Assembly (NCBI GenBank): GCA_900763245.1
Contig: CAAFJQ010000148.1
Location: forward strand, 1 to 24,725
DNA length: 24,725 nucleotides
Origin: Bacilli bacterium
Lineage (GTDB): Bacteria > Bacillota_I > Bacilli_A > RFN20 > CAG-288
Direction: 5' to 3'
In this document: piece after piece, positions 12,622-20,727 of the stretch
Numbering within the stretch: position 1 is the stretch's first letter
How the letters are laid out: every line of letters begins with the position of its first letter
Notes under the pieces: model-generated
What the model was told of the DNA's origin: nothing
The model's database searches: none
Seen by the model: only the letters and a program-made list of their open reading frames with translations
Position numbers and translations under genes: made by a program

Positions 12622-13967
12622 TGAAAAAGGTAGCCGCATTTTTCCATAACAAGGATGTTCTGAATAGAATTCTCTTTACGTTAGCAATTTTCCTTGTCTT
12701 CAGAATAGGATCGGCTATCAAGGTCCCGGGTGTTCAGACAACTAGCTCTCTCTGGGATAATACAACAAATACACTTTCACTTCTCAACATGATGGGAGGC
12801 GGTGCCTTGCAGAATTTCTCAATCTTTGCATTAGGTATCTCCCCTTACATCACTTCTCAGATTATTATTCAGCTTCTCTCAATGGATGTCTTACCATCCT
12901 TGACGCAGATGACGAAGGAAGGCGAGTCCGGTCGTAAAAGACTGGACGTCGTCACCCGAGTCCTCTCTGTCGTATTAGGAGCTGTTCAGGCTTATGGTAT
13001 TACAGTCGCCTTGCAGAATAATTCTCAGGCAATCACACTGACAGATTCGTCAGCTTGGGGTTACACTAAGATCATTATCTTCATGGTTGCTGGTACTATG
13101 ATTCTCACTTGGTTAGGCGACCAGATCACAGACAAAGGTATCGGAAACGGTATCTCCATGATGATCTTCGCCGGTATCATTTCTACCCTTCCTAACCAAA
13201 TCACTGGTGCGTTTGAAACCTATTTGTCTAGTTCCAAGGTCGATAAGGGCGATGCAACACTCATCCTTCAGGGTGCAGTTCAGTTAGCTGTCTACCTCTT
13301 GGCCTTAGTTCTTATCGTTGTCTTCGTTACGTTCATTGAAAAGTCCGTCAGAAAACTCCCTGTATCCCATTCGAATACATCGCAGTCCAATGAACTTTCC
13401 TCTCAGCAAGCTTCATTCTTACCTATCAAGGTCAATGCTTCTTCCGTTATGCCGGTCATCTTCGCAAGCTCTATCATGGTTGCACCGAGTATTATCATCT
13501 CCTTGTTCTCCAATGGTAACCCGCCTGCCTGGGCCGAAAAGATCGAAGAAGTCTTCAATTATCAGGCAATGACGAAAATGGGAGATAATTTCTCCTTCCC
13601 TTGGGGAACCATCATCTATGCTGTACTCATCATCGCATTCTCCTTCTTCTATGCACAGCTTGAAATCAACCCCGAAAGAATCGCAGAAAACTTCCAGACA
13701 TCGGGCACCTATATCACTGGTATCAAACCTGGCACTGAAACCGAGCGTTACATCTCCAGAACCTTGAACCGTATGACTTTCATCGGATCCATGGCTTTGA
13801 CTTTTATCGCTTTGATTCCTGTCATTTTGTCTCTTACCGGTGCAGTCCCCACCTCCTTATCATTAGGCGGTACAGGACTTATCATCGTTGTCGGTGTCGC
13901 ATTAGAAGTCTACAACCAGATCAATGGTATCCTTGCTGGTCATGGATATGCAGAAAGCGAGCTGTAA
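12621..13967 (+). CDS. secY: Preprotein translocase subunit SecY
   Basis: SecY is the membrane channel of the Sec translocon, used with SecA or the ribosome-SRP system. The 448-residue protein shows ten hydrophobic segments and hallmarks such as IFALGISPYITSQIIIQLL, QMTKEGESGRKRLDVVTRVL, GDQITDKGIGNGISMMIFAG and VGVALEVYNQI. Two cytoplasmic loops differ from consensus: the loop between TM6 and TM7 reads RKLPVSHSNTSQSNELSS (about 244-261) in place of a basic RRIPIQYAKR-type segment, and the TM8-9 loop has GIKPG (about 367-371) where GIRPG is common, so Arg is Lys. The ATG shares a base with the rplO stop. adk follows after 3 bp. Confidence 0.97.
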   Translation: MKKVAAFFHNKDVLNRILFTLAIFLVFRIGSAIKVPGVQTTSSLWDNTTNTLSLLNMMGGGALQNFSIFALGISPYITSQIIIQLLSMDVLPSLTQMTKEGESGRKRLDVVTRVLSVVLGAVQAYGITVALQNNSQAITLTDSSAWGYTKIIIFMVAGTMILTWLGDQITDKGIGNGISMMIFAGIISTLPNQITGAFETYLSSSKVDKGDATLILQGAVQLAVYLLALVLIVVFVTFIEKSVRKLPVSHSNTSQSNELSSQQASFLPIKVNASSVMPVIFASSIMVAPSIIISLFSNGNPPAWAEKIEEVFNYQAMTKMGDNFSFPWGTIIYAVLIIAFSFFYAQLEINPERIAENFQTSGTYITGIKPGTETERYISRTLNRMTFIGSMALTFIALIPVILSLTGAVPTSLSLGGTGLIIVVGVALEVYNQINGILAGHGYAESEL

Positions 13968-13970
13968 AAA

Positions 13971-14648
13971 ATGAACAACAAAAATAATCATGGTCTCAAT
14001 ATCATTCTGATGGGTCCCCCTGCCGCTGGCAAGGGAACCCAGTCAGAGTTGATTGTGAAGACATATAAGATTCCTCACATCTCTACTGGCGATATGTTCC
14101 GCGCCGCAATCAGTAATAAGACTCCATTAGGCCTCAAAGCCAGTGAATACATCAACAAGGGACTTCTTGTTCCTGATGAAGTAACCATTGGATTAGTGGA
14201 GGAGAGACTCTCTCAGGAAGATTGCAAAGAAGGTTTCCTTCTTGACGGCTTCCCCAGAACGGTCTTTCAGGCTGAGGCTTTAGATAAAATGTTGATGAAT
14301 TCGGGTAGAAAGATCACATCAGTCATCTTGCTCACAGCTGATGATGAAGTTCTCACTTCCCGTATCACCAACCGTCGTGTCTGTCCGAGTTGTGGTGCAA
14401 GCTATAACGTCGAAACGAAGAAGCCGCTCAAAGAGGGAGTCTGTGATTCCTGCTCTGGGGAGCTCATTCAGAGAAAAGACGATACAGCCGAAGCCTTCAA
14501 AGTCAGACTCGATGCATACAGCAAACAGACATTACCTCTGGCTGACTACTATAGAGGCAAGGGCCTGTTGAAAGAAGTCAATGCCCTTCAGGACATCGAC
14601 GCTGTATTCCATGATGTTCAGAAGGTTCTTGATGAGGTAGATGAATGA
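13971..14648 (+). CDS. adk: Adenylate kinase, zinc-LID type
   Basis: Adk converts ATP + AMP to two ADP. The P-loop is GPPAAGKGT (residues 15-23), followed by the AMP-binding stretch HISTGDMFRAAI, LVPDEVTIGLVEERL and LLDGFPRT. The LID carries four cysteines, Cys138, Cys141, Cys158 and Cys161 (CPSCG ... CDSCSG), the zinc-binding form common in Gram-positive bacteria. Length 225, with a few extra Asn/Lys residues at the N-terminus. No strong Shine-Dalgarno lies upstream; the 3-bp gap from secY suggests coupled translation. The last bases overlap map (ATGA). Confidence 0.97.
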   Translation: MNNKNNHGLNIILMGPPAAGKGTQSELIVKTYKIPHISTGDMFRAAISNKTPLGLKASEYINKGLLVPDEVTIGLVEERLSQEDCKEGFLLDGFPRTVFQAEALDKMLMNSGRKITSVILLTADDEVLTSRITNRRVCPSCGASYNVETKKPLKEGVCDSCSGELIQRKDDTAEAFKVRLDAYSKQTLPLADYYRGKGLLKEVNALQDIDAVFHDVQKVLDEVDE

Positions 14649-15448
14649 AAATCACCATTCGTAGTCCTAGAGAACAGGAGTTGATGATTCAAGCTGGCAA
14701 CAAGCTCGGAGAAATCTTCGACAGGTTGCTTCCTGAAATTCGTCCTGGCCGTTCTACCTGGGAGATTGACAAGCTCGCTGATAGATTCATCCGTGAATCT
14801 GGCGGTGTGCCTAACTTCTCCTTGGAAGATGGATACCACAATGCTGTCTGCGCTTCAGTCAATGAAGTGCTCATCCACGGCATTCCTTCAAAGAACGTAA
14901 TTCTGAAAGAAGGCGATATCCTCTCTATTGATATGGGAAACAAAGATGCTTCCGGTTACAATGGAGATGCTTGTCGTACCTTCGCCGTTGGAAATATCTC
15001 CGATGAAGCGAGTAAGCTCATCCGTTGCACCGAAGAATGTTTCTACGCTGCCTATCAGGTATGTTATCCTGGACACCATCTGAACGAAATCAGCATGGCA
15101 ATCCAGAAAACCGCCGATAAATATGGCTTCTCCTTGATCAAAGATTATGGAGGCCATGGTATTGGCACTGAGATGCATGAAGATCCGTTCATTCCGAACT
15201 ATTACAGCCCGGAGCTCGGACTTGGCCCGTTCTTAAGACCGGGTATGTGTCTCGCAATTGAGCCCATGGTCATGTCTGGTACTTGTGAATACATTACCGA
15301 AAAGGATGGCTGGGGTATTGTTTCAGCCGATAGAAAATTGACTGCCCACTATGAAAATGACATTGTCATCACTGAAAACGGGCCGATCATCACATCGGTT
15401 GACTCCAATGTAAAACGACATCTAAAGGAGTTGGGGTTAAAAGCATGA
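14645..15448 (+). CDS. map: Methionine aminopeptidase, type I
   Basis: Map removes the N-terminal methionine from nascent proteins after deformylation. All five metal ligands are visible: Asp96 (SIDMG), Asp108 (NGDACRTF), His171 (GGHGIG), Glu206 (AIEPM) and Glu237 (HYENDIVITENG). The catalytic His in VLIHGIPS (about 78) is present. At 267 residues it is slightly longer than the usual 250, with an extra segment in the TEKDGWGIVSADRK region that is normal for the family. The start overlaps adk by four bases (ATGA), with GAGGT just upstream; it overlaps infA the same way. Confidence 0.97.
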   Translation: MKITIRSPREQELMIQAGNKLGEIFDRLLPEIRPGRSTWEIDKLADRFIRESGGVPNFSLEDGYHNAVCASVNEVLIHGIPSKNVILKEGDILSIDMGNKDASGYNGDACRTFAVGNISDEASKLIRCTEECFYAAYQVCYPGHHLNEISMAIQKTADKYGFSLIKDYGGHGIGTEMHEDPFIPNYYSPELGLGPFLRPGMCLAIEPMVMSGTCEYITEKDGWGIVSADRKLTAHYENDIVITENGPIITSVDSNVKRHLKELGLKA

Positions 15449-15663
15449 GCAGAGAAGATTTCATTAAAATGGAAGGGACAGTTCTCGATTCCCTCCCCGC
15501 CGAGAAGTATTCGGTAAAACTCGACGGAGGTGCAGTGATTAGAGCCAGGATTTCTGGCAAAATGCGTATGAACAAAATCAGAATTTTGCCGGGAGATCAT
15601 GTCACTGTGGAAATCTCCCCATATGATGTCACAAATGGCTGCATCGTTTACCGATATAAGTAA
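15445..15663 (+). CDS. infA: Translation initiation factor IF-1
   Basis: IF-1 binds the ribosomal A site with IF-2 and IF-3 during initiation. The 72-residue OB-fold product has EDFIKMEGTVLDSLPAEKYS, VKLDGGAVIRARISGKMRMN, KIRILPGDHVTVEISPYDVT and a terminal CIVYRYK. The length is exactly typical. It is coupled to map by an ATGA overlap. The KOW-domain gene often found between map and infA in Bacillus is absent here. Confidence 0.97.
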   Translation: MSREDFIKMEGTVLDSLPAEKYSVKLDGGAVIRARISGKMRMNKIRILPGDHVTVEISPYDVTNGCIVYRYK

Positions 15664-15684
15664 AGAAAAAGGAGAATACTAACC

Positions 15685-15798
15685 ATGAAAGTTAGAGCTT
15701 CAGTTAAACCGATCTGCGATAAATGCAGAGTCATCAAACGTAAGGGACGTGTTATGGTCATCTGCTCCAATCCGAAACATAAGCAGAGACAAGGCTAA
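15685..15798 (+). CDS. rpmJ: 50S ribosomal protein L36 (bL36), zinc type
   Basis: This 37-codon gene encodes MKVRASVKPICDKCRVIKRK, then GRVMVICSNPKHKQRQG. Cys11, Cys14, Cys27 and His32 form the C-C-C-H zinc site of the classical L36. L36 is the smallest 50S protein and packs against 23S rRNA near the L6/L16 side. AAAGGAGAA lies 10 nt before the ATG. It sits between infA and rpsM, its usual place. Confidence 0.97.
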   Translation: MKVRASVKPICDKCRVIKRKGRVMVICSNPKHKQRQG

Positions 15799-15817
15799 AG
15801 AAAGGATTTAGGGAATT

Positions 15818-16192
15818 ATGGCTAGAATCGCTGGCGTTGATATTCCGAACGACAAGCAGTTGGTCTACTCTCTCCGTTATATCTACGGAATTGGACTTAC
15901 CACTGCTAAGAAGATTTGTCTTGATGCCAAAGTTGAAGGCACCAAGAGAGTTAAGGACTGCTCTGAAGAAGAACTCACTGCTGTCCGTAATGAAGTTGCT
16001 AAGTATGTTGTTGAAGGTGATCTTAGAAGACAGGTTGCTCTCGATATCAAGAGATTACAGGATATCGGAACATATCGTGGTCAGAGACATAAGAGAAACC
16101 TTCCTTGCCGTGGTCAGAGAGATAAGACCAATGCCCGTACTTGCAAGGGTCCGAGAAAGACCGTCGCCAACCACAAGAAGGCAACGATGTAA
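15818..16192 (+). CDS. rpsM: 30S ribosomal protein S13 (uS13)
   Basis: S13 forms bridges B1a/B1b with the 50S head and touches P-site tRNA with its C-terminal tail. The 124-residue product has ARIAGVDIPNDKQLVYSLRY, the helix-hairpin-helix stretch IYGIGLTTAKKICLDAKVEG, DIGTYRGQRHKRNLPCRGQR and the basic tail KGPRKTVANHKKATM. The ribosome binding site is weak (AGGGA close to the ATG, GGAT further away). Confidence 0.98.
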   Translation: MARIAGVDIPNDKQLVYSLRYIYGIGLTTAKKICLDAKVEGTKRVKDCSEEELTAVRNEVAKYVVEGDLRRQVALDIKRLQDIGTYRGQRHKRNLPCRGQRDKTNARTCKGPRKTVANHKKATM

Positions 16193-16211
16193 TCTGGGAG
16201 GATAAAATAAA

Positions 16212-16607
16212 ATGGCAGATAAAAAGAAAACTACTATTCGTAAGAAGAAGGCAAAGCTTACATTCACTAAGGGTGTTGCTCATATCCACGCTTCTTACTC
16301 TAACACCATCGTCTCCATCTCCGATGAAACTGGTAAGGTCATCGCATGGGCTTCCGCTGGTACCTCCGGTTACAGTGGTGCAAGAAAGTCCACTCCGTTC
16401 GCTGCTCAGGTTGCTGCTTCCAATGTTGCCAAGACCTGTGTTGACAGAGGACTTAAGTCTGTTGATGTTGAAATCAAGGGTCCTGGTCCGGGCCGTGAAA
16501 CCGCAGTCAGAGCTTTAGAAGCTGCTGGACTCAAGGTTCTCTCTATCGCTGATGTTACACCGATCCCTCACAATGGCTGCCGTCCGGCCAAGAGACCTCG
16601 TGGCTAA
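16212..16607 (+). CDS. rpsK: 30S ribosomal protein S11 (uS11)
   Basis: S11 lies on the platform near the mRNA exit and the Shine-Dalgarno helix. The 131-residue protein has the basic N-terminus KKTTIRKKKAKLTFTKGVAH, IHASYSNTIVSISDETGKVI, WASAGTSGYSGARKSTPFAA and the C-terminal TPIPHNGCRPAKRPRG, all canonical. GGGAGGAT lies about 10 nt upstream. Confidence 0.98.
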   Translation: MADKKKTTIRKKKAKLTFTKGVAHIHASYSNTIVSISDETGKVIAWASAGTSGYSGARKSTPFAAQVAASNVAKTCVDRGLKSVDVEIKGPGPGRETAVRALEAAGLKVLSIADVTPIPHNGCRPAKRPRG

Positions 16608-16634
16608 AATCAGACGTATAAAGGAGAACTTGGA

Positions 16635-17618
16635 ATGAAAGAATTCGAACAGCCGAAATTTGACATCAGCAAATCTGATGTTTCTGACAATACTGGTCGT
16701 TTCACCATTGCTCCTCTTGAAAAAGGGTTTGGTGTCACTATTGGCAATGCGATGAGAAGAGTTCTTCTCTCTTCTCTTCCTGGTCTTGCTGTCTATTCCG
16801 TCGAAGTCGAGGGCGCTCGTCACGAGTACACTCCTTTAGATGGCGTAGTCGAAGATTTGACACAAATCATCCTTAATATCAAGAACCTCGTTTTAAAGGA
16901 TATCTCTGATGATGAGGATGTTGACTACAAGCTTTTGCTTGAAGTCAGCGCAAAAGAAGAAAATAAAGAAGGAAAGGAAGTCAAGGCCGGCGATATCTTC
17001 TGCCCTGGCACCGTTTCCGTCGTCAACCCTGATATGGTAATCTGCCATCTTGCTGCTGGCGGTCATATCAAGGCTGTCTTCCATGCCCGCAAGGGTCGTG
17101 GATTCGTTACTGCTGAAGACAACAAGAGTTCTTCTTGGGCTATCGGCAGAATCGCCGTCGACTCAAACTTCTCTCCTATCGAGAAAGTTGACATCGATGT
17201 CGAACCTTTCCGTGTCGGCCATGATGCAAGCTTTGAAAAGCTTGTCATCCATGTCGATACTGATGGCAGTATGGACGCTGTCGATGCTGTCGCACTTGCT
17301 GCTAAGATTCTTGATGAACACTTCAAAGTCTTCGAAGATCTTAACGATGCCGTTAAGAATGCTGCTGTCATGTCTGTCAGCAAAGAAAAGACTGAGAACA
17401 AGTTCAACTCTATGATGCTTGAAGATCTCGACCTCAGTGTCCGTTCTTACAATTGTCTTAAGAGAAATGGTATCAAGACCGTTCAGGATCTTTGCAACAT
17501 GAAGGAATCTGAATTGATGACTGTCAGAAACTTAGGCAAGAAGTCCTACAAGGAAATCCTTGATAAGCTTGCCAGCTTCAATCTTTCCCTTCAGCGTGAT
17601 GACAATACCAAGAAGTAA
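16635..17618 (+). CDS. rpoA: DNA-directed RNA polymerase subunit alpha
   Basis: Alpha dimerises to start RNA polymerase assembly and contacts UP elements and activators. The N-terminal domain is clear (GRFTIAPLEKGFGVTIGNAM, RRVLLSSLPGLAVYSVEVEG, HEYTPLDGVVEDLTQIILNI). After a linker near residue 240-255, the C-terminal domain reads LEDLDLSVRSYNCLKRNGIK, TVQDLCNMKESELM and VRNLGKKSYKEIL, with the DNA-contacting Arg of SVRSYNCL present. Length 327 is near the usual 314. A charged insertion KEENKEGKEVKAGD (about 107-121) lies in NTD domain 2. AAAGGAGAA precedes the ATG. Confidence 0.98.
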   Translation: MKEFEQPKFDISKSDVSDNTGRFTIAPLEKGFGVTIGNAMRRVLLSSLPGLAVYSVEVEGARHEYTPLDGVVEDLTQIILNIKNLVLKDISDDEDVDYKLLLEVSAKEENKEGKEVKAGDIFCPGTVSVVNPDMVICHLAAGGHIKAVFHARKGRGFVTAEDNKSSSWAIGRIAVDSNFSPIEKVDIDVEPFRVGHDASFEKLVIHVDTDGSMDAVDAVALAAKILDEHFKVFEDLNDAVKNAAVMSVSKEKTENKFNSMMLEDLDLSVRSYNCLKRNGIKTVQDLCNMKESELMTVRNLGKKSYKEILDKLASFNLSLQRDDNTKK

Positions 17619-17634
17619 AGCGAGGTAAACTACA

Positions 17635-18042
17635 ATGGGTACTATTGGAAGAAGAAATGTACACGGCAAAGGCGGTGTCCGCTTTAAGGCCGGTTATACT
17701 TCCGACAAAAGAAAGAATATGTTGAGAAATGTTGTTTCTCAGCTTATCATTTCCGGAAGTGTTGAAGTCACTTTGACAACAGCAAAGCGCGCTCAGCAGG
17801 AAGCTGAAAGACTTGTCACCTATGCAAAACAGGGTGATTTAGCCGCCAGAAGACTTGCCGCTGCTTTTGTTCGTGAACAGGGCTTCATCGATCCTAAGAC
17901 AAACAAGAATGCTCTCCAGAAGCTCTTCGATGTCTATGGTCCGAAGTATAAAGACAGAAACGGTGGATACACCAGAGTCATCAAGACCTTCAATCGTCGT
18001 GGTGACAATGCTCCGATGGCAATTCTTGCCTTCGTTGACTAA
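17635..18042 (+). CDS. rplQ: 50S ribosomal protein L17 (bL17)
   Basis: L17 is found near the tunnel exit and is the usual last gene of the alpha operon. The core GYTSDKRKNMLRNVVSQLII, SGSVEVTLTTAKRAQQEAER and FDVYGPKYKDRNGGYTRVIK is recognisable, ending APMAILAFVD. The N-terminus is about 15 residues longer than usual (MGTIGRRNVHGKGGVRFKAG) in place of the common MAYRKLGR. Ribosome binding site AGCGAGG. It ends 12 bp before a strong terminator. Confidence 0.96.
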   Translation: MGTIGRRNVHGKGGVRFKAGYTSDKRKNMLRNVVSQLIISGSVEVTLTTAKRAQQEAERLVTYAKQGDLAARRLAAAFVREQGFIDPKTNKNALQKLFDVYGPKYKDRNGGYTRVIKTFNRRGDNAPMAILAFVD

Positions 18043-18054
18043 GCCTGATTTATG

Positions 18055-18083
18055 TGGGGAGGCTGTTGCCTCCCCATTTTATT
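18055..18083 (+). terminator. Terminator of the S10-spc-alpha superoperon
   Basis: TGGGGAGGC (18055-18063) pairs perfectly with GCCTCCCCA (18068-18076) around TGTT, then TTTTATTT. This is a strong intrinsic terminator about 12 nt after the rplQ stop and closes the 15-kb operon. Confidence 0.95.
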
Positions 18084-18093
18084 TGTAGCAAAT

Positions 18094-18116
18094 AAAAAAC
18101 TCAGGCAATGCCTGAG
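18094..18116 (-). terminator. Terminator of the tRNA-Thr gene
   Basis: On the minus strand CTCAGGC-ATT-GCCTGAG (18116-18100) is followed by six T residues (18099-18094). It lies 14 nt beyond the tRNA 3' end. It faces the superoperon terminator, so the convergent units are separated by two independent hairpins. Confidence 0.9.
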
Positions 18117-18130
18117 CGTTATAAATATAA

Positions 18131-18206
<76 letters not shown>

Positions 18207-18216
18207 AGCAATATAT

Positions 18217-18245
18217 ATTTTATGAAAAATGTCGATGTTTTACAA
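18217..18245 (-). promoter_or_regulatory. Promoter of tRNA-Thr
   Basis: On the minus strand TTGTAA (18245-18240) and TAAAAT (18222-18217) are 17 bp apart, and the -10 ends 10 nt before the mature tRNA 5' end. This leaves a precursor leader of only a few nucleotides for RNase P. Confidence 0.65.
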
Positions 18246-18302
18246 TAGAAACTTTCAATCGAATGTTTCCTCTTTCTTCTATTCTTTGCTTCTCTTTTCT
18301 TT

Positions 18303-18308
18303 TATAAT
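18303..18308 (+). promoter_or_regulatory. Candidate -10 box (TATAAT) for the membrane protein-cmk-der operon
   Basis: A perfect TATAAT lies 18 nt before the start codon at 18326, between the tRNA gene and this operon. No convincing -35 box is seen at the right distance; the upstream region is a pyrimidine tract. The leader would be short, holding little more than the GAGAGGT ribosome binding site. Confidence 0.5.
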
Positions 18309-18325
18309 ATTAGAGAGGTTAAAAA

Positions 18326-18721
18326 ATGTCCGAAAAAAGCAGAGTCATTCTATATGCGGATCTGAGAAAGAAAATCTCGGATATCGATGCTTATTCTTTT
18401 GATGATAAATCTCTTTCTTCCTTAAAGAATGCAGATAAGATTCTTGAAGAAAAAGATGAAGATATATCCTTGAAAAGCACTAGTTCCGGAATCATGCGAA
18501 ACACTTTTTCGATGTCTATCGATGAACTGATCAAAGAGCATGATCTCTATGACTCCAAATCTCAGCAGAAAGAGGCACACGCTAGATACAATCAGGTGAA
18601 GAAGAACAACCGCTCAAAGCGGAAAGTCGCTCCTTCTACCATCATCATGTGGTCTAGCATTGCGGTTGTTTTAGTCGTGTTTGTCATTTTATTGATTTTG
18701 ATTTTAACGGGGGTGATTTAA
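18326..18721 (+). CDS. Uncharacterised small protein with one C-terminal membrane segment
   Basis: I do not recognise a family. The 131-residue product has a charged, mostly hydrophilic part (1-105) with an acidic stretch (DKILEEKDEDISLKS), then a basic patch (KKNNRSKRKVAP, about 93-104), then a single hydrophobic segment of about 23 residues (TIIMWSSIAVVLVVFVILLI) ending ILTGVI. There is no N-terminal signal, so it resembles a tail-anchored protein with the bulk in the cytoplasm by the positive-inside rule. Ribosome binding site GAGAGG. The stop shares one base with the cmk ATG, so it is translationally coupled to cmk and der. That context suggests a housekeeping role, but its function cannot be told from sequence. 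Confidence 0.8.
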   Translation: MSEKSRVILYADLRKKISDIDAYSFDDKSLSSLKNADKILEEKDEDISLKSTSSGIMRNTFSMSIDELIKEHDLYDSKSQQKEAHARYNQVKKNNRSKRKVAPSTIIMWSSIAVVLVVFVILLILILTGVI

Positions 18722-19389
18722 TGTCTTATTATTCAATAGCGATTGATGGTCCGGCTGCCAGCGGCAAATCTACGGCTGCCAAAGCGGTGAGCAAAGCATT
18801 AGGTTTCCTCTATGTCGATACCGGTGCTATGTACAGAGCATTTACGCTTTATATGATCGAGAACAATCTCGATACTAAAAGCGAAGAAGATGCAAGAAGC
18901 CTTCTTTCTTCTCTTGAACTGAAAGAAGACAGAGATGGTCACATCTATCTCAATGGAAGAGATGTGACATCCCGCGTCAGAGAAGAAGACGTCACACGCC
19001 TTGTCTCTTACGCCTGTGCCCATAAATGCGTCAGAGAGAAACTTGTCGAGATTCAGCAGGAAATCGCCACGAACGAATCTGTCGTCATGGACGGAAGAGA
19101 TATCGGTACCGTCGTCCTTCCTCATGCAACGCTTAAGATCTATCAGGTAGCATCTGTTGATTCCCGTGCGCTTAGACGTTACAAGGAAGATGTTGCACAT
19201 CATAGAAATGTGACTTTAGAAGAAATTAAAAAAGATATCGAAAGAAGAGATTACATCGATAGCCATCGTGAGAATTCTCCGCTTCGCCCGGCCGAAGATG
19301 CGATATTCCTCGATACTTCCGATTTGACTATCCAGGAAGAAATCGATGCCATCATCTCTCTTTTCAGAAAAAAGGTAGGTGAAATATGA
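18721..19389 (+). CDS. cmk: Cytidylate (CMP/dCMP) kinase
   Basis: Cmk phosphorylates CMP and dCMP with ATP, feeding nucleotide pools for RNA, DNA and lipid precursors. The P-loop is GPAASGKST (about 10-18), followed by LGFLYVDTGAMYRAFTLYMI, the nucleotide-monophosphate site DGRDIGTVVLPHA and RRYKEDVAHH. The 222-residue length is standard. GGGGGTGAT lies before the ATG, inside the upstream gene. The stop overlaps the der ATG (ATGA). Cmk-der pairing is common in Bacillota. Confidence 0.97.
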   Translation: MSYYSIAIDGPAASGKSTAAKAVSKALGFLYVDTGAMYRAFTLYMIENNLDTKSEEDARSLLSSLELKEDRDGHIYLNGRDVTSRVREEDVTRLVSYACAHKCVREKLVEIQQEIATNESVVMDGRDIGTVVLPHATLKIYQVASVDSRALRRYKEDVAHHRNVTLEEIKKDIERRDYIDSHRENSPLRPAEDAIFLDTSDLTIQEEIDAIISLFRKKVGEI

Positions 19390-20720
19390 GTAAGATTTAT
19401 GGAACAGTTGCCCTGATTGGATCTCCTTCCAGCGGCAAATCGACTTTATTCAATAGATTAAGTGATTCCAGACGTGAAATCACAGGAAGACAGTTTGGCA
19501 TCACACGTGACAGAAATTACGGAAAAGGCCATTGGCTCGACAAGGAATTCACCCTTATCGATACCGGCGGCATCACCGATGAGAACATTCCTTTCCAGAA
19601 GGAAGTCCAGAACCAGGTCGAGTTGGGATGCCAGGAAGCCGACGTCATTCTTTTTGTCGTCGATGGAAGAATCGGTCTTTCCAATAACGATCTCTTCGTC
19701 GCCAAGAAACTTCTTCCCTATAAGAAGAAAGTCTTATTGGTCGTCAACAAGATCGATGATCATACCTTGATGGGAAACACTTATGAATTCTACGCTTTAG
19801 GATTCGGTGATCCCTATCCGATTTCAGCAGAACATGGCTTAGGATTAGGCGACATGCTCGATGTTGTCATCTCTCGTCTTCCTGAAGTCGAAGAGAACCC
19901 TTATGAAGGATGTCTTACCTTCGCAATGCTTGGAAGACCGAATGTCGGAAAATCTTCTCTTGCCAACAGGATTCTCGGCTATGACCGCGTCATTGTCTCT
20001 CCGATGTCTGGAACAACAAGAGACAGTGTCGATATCTCCTTTGAAAGAGACGGAATCAAATATGTCATGATCGATACAGCAGGTATCAAACGCCCTGGAA
20101 AGGTCGAAGAAGACTTGGATAAGTTTGCCCTTGTCCGTTCTGCAGATGCTGCAAAAAGAGCTGATATCATCCTTCTGTTGATCGATGCCAGCGAAGGCTT
20201 GGTTTCTCAGGATGTCCATGTCTCTAGCTATGCTATCGATAACAACAAGCCTGTCATCATCGTTGTCAATAAGTGGGATCTTCATTCCCATGGCCAGATG
20301 GACCAGAAGAACTTTGAAAAGGAACTGAAAGCATACTTTAAGTTCCTTGATTATGCTCCTGTCGTCTTCATCTCTGCTTTGACCGGAAGCAACATCCAGA
20401 AGATCTTCCAGACACTTGAAGAGGTCAATACTACTATCCATAGAACAGTTCCTTCTTCTATGCTTAACTCTGCCATTCTGAAAGCACAGATGGATAATGA
20501 AGCTCCTAACTTCAATGGCGGAAGACTTAAGATCAATTATGCCACGCAGACAAAAGATGTCCCTCCGACCTTTGTTATCTTCTGCAATAATCCCAACTAC
20601 TTCCACTTCTCCTATCGCAGATATCTTGAAAATGTCATCCGTGAACAATTCGGATTCAACAACTGCCCGATCAAATTATTGGTCCGCGGCAAACGTGAAG
20701 GAATTCCAGGTCAAGACTGA
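19386..20720 (+). CDS. der: Ribosome-assembly GTPase Der (EngA), atypical first P-loop
   Basis: Der is a double-GTPase needed for 50S subunit assembly. Domain 1 has P-loop GSPSSGKST (12-20), DTGG (59-62) and NKID (121-124). Domain 2 has GRPNVGKSS (183-191), SGTTRDSVD, DTAG (230-233) and NKWD (295-298). A KH-like domain (about 350-444) follows, ending KLLVRGKREGIPG. The first P-loop differs from the usual GRPNVGKS: the catalytic GxxxxGKS frame is intact but Arg, Asn and Val are replaced by Ser, Ser and Ser. Length 444 is normal. AGGTAGGTG and an ATGA overlap link it to cmk. The operon's terminator follows the stop. Confidence 0.97.
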   Translation: MSKIYGTVALIGSPSSGKSTLFNRLSDSRREITGRQFGITRDRNYGKGHWLDKEFTLIDTGGITDENIPFQKEVQNQVELGCQEADVILFVVDGRIGLSNNDLFVAKKLLPYKKKVLLVVNKIDDHTLMGNTYEFYALGFGDPYPISAEHGLGLGDMLDVVISRLPEVEENPYEGCLTFAMLGRPNVGKSSLANRILGYDRVIVSPMSGTTRDSVDISFERDGIKYVMIDTAGIKRPGKVEEDLDKFALVRSADAAKRADIILLLIDASEGLVSQDVHVSSYAIDNNKPVIIVVNKWDLHSHGQMDQKNFEKELKAYFKFLDYAPVVFISALTGSNIQKIFQTLEEVNTTIHRTVPSSMLNSAILKAQMDNEAPNFNGGRLKINYATQTKDVPPTFVIFCNNPNYFHFSYRRYLENVIREQFGFNNCPIKLLVRGKREGIPGQD

Positions 20721-20727
20721 TGATTGC

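Noticed and set aside
19845..20648. 267-codon open frame antisense to der
   Set aside because: It mirrors the codon periodicity of der, has no ribosome binding site and no recognisable domain. It is a shadow of the real gene.
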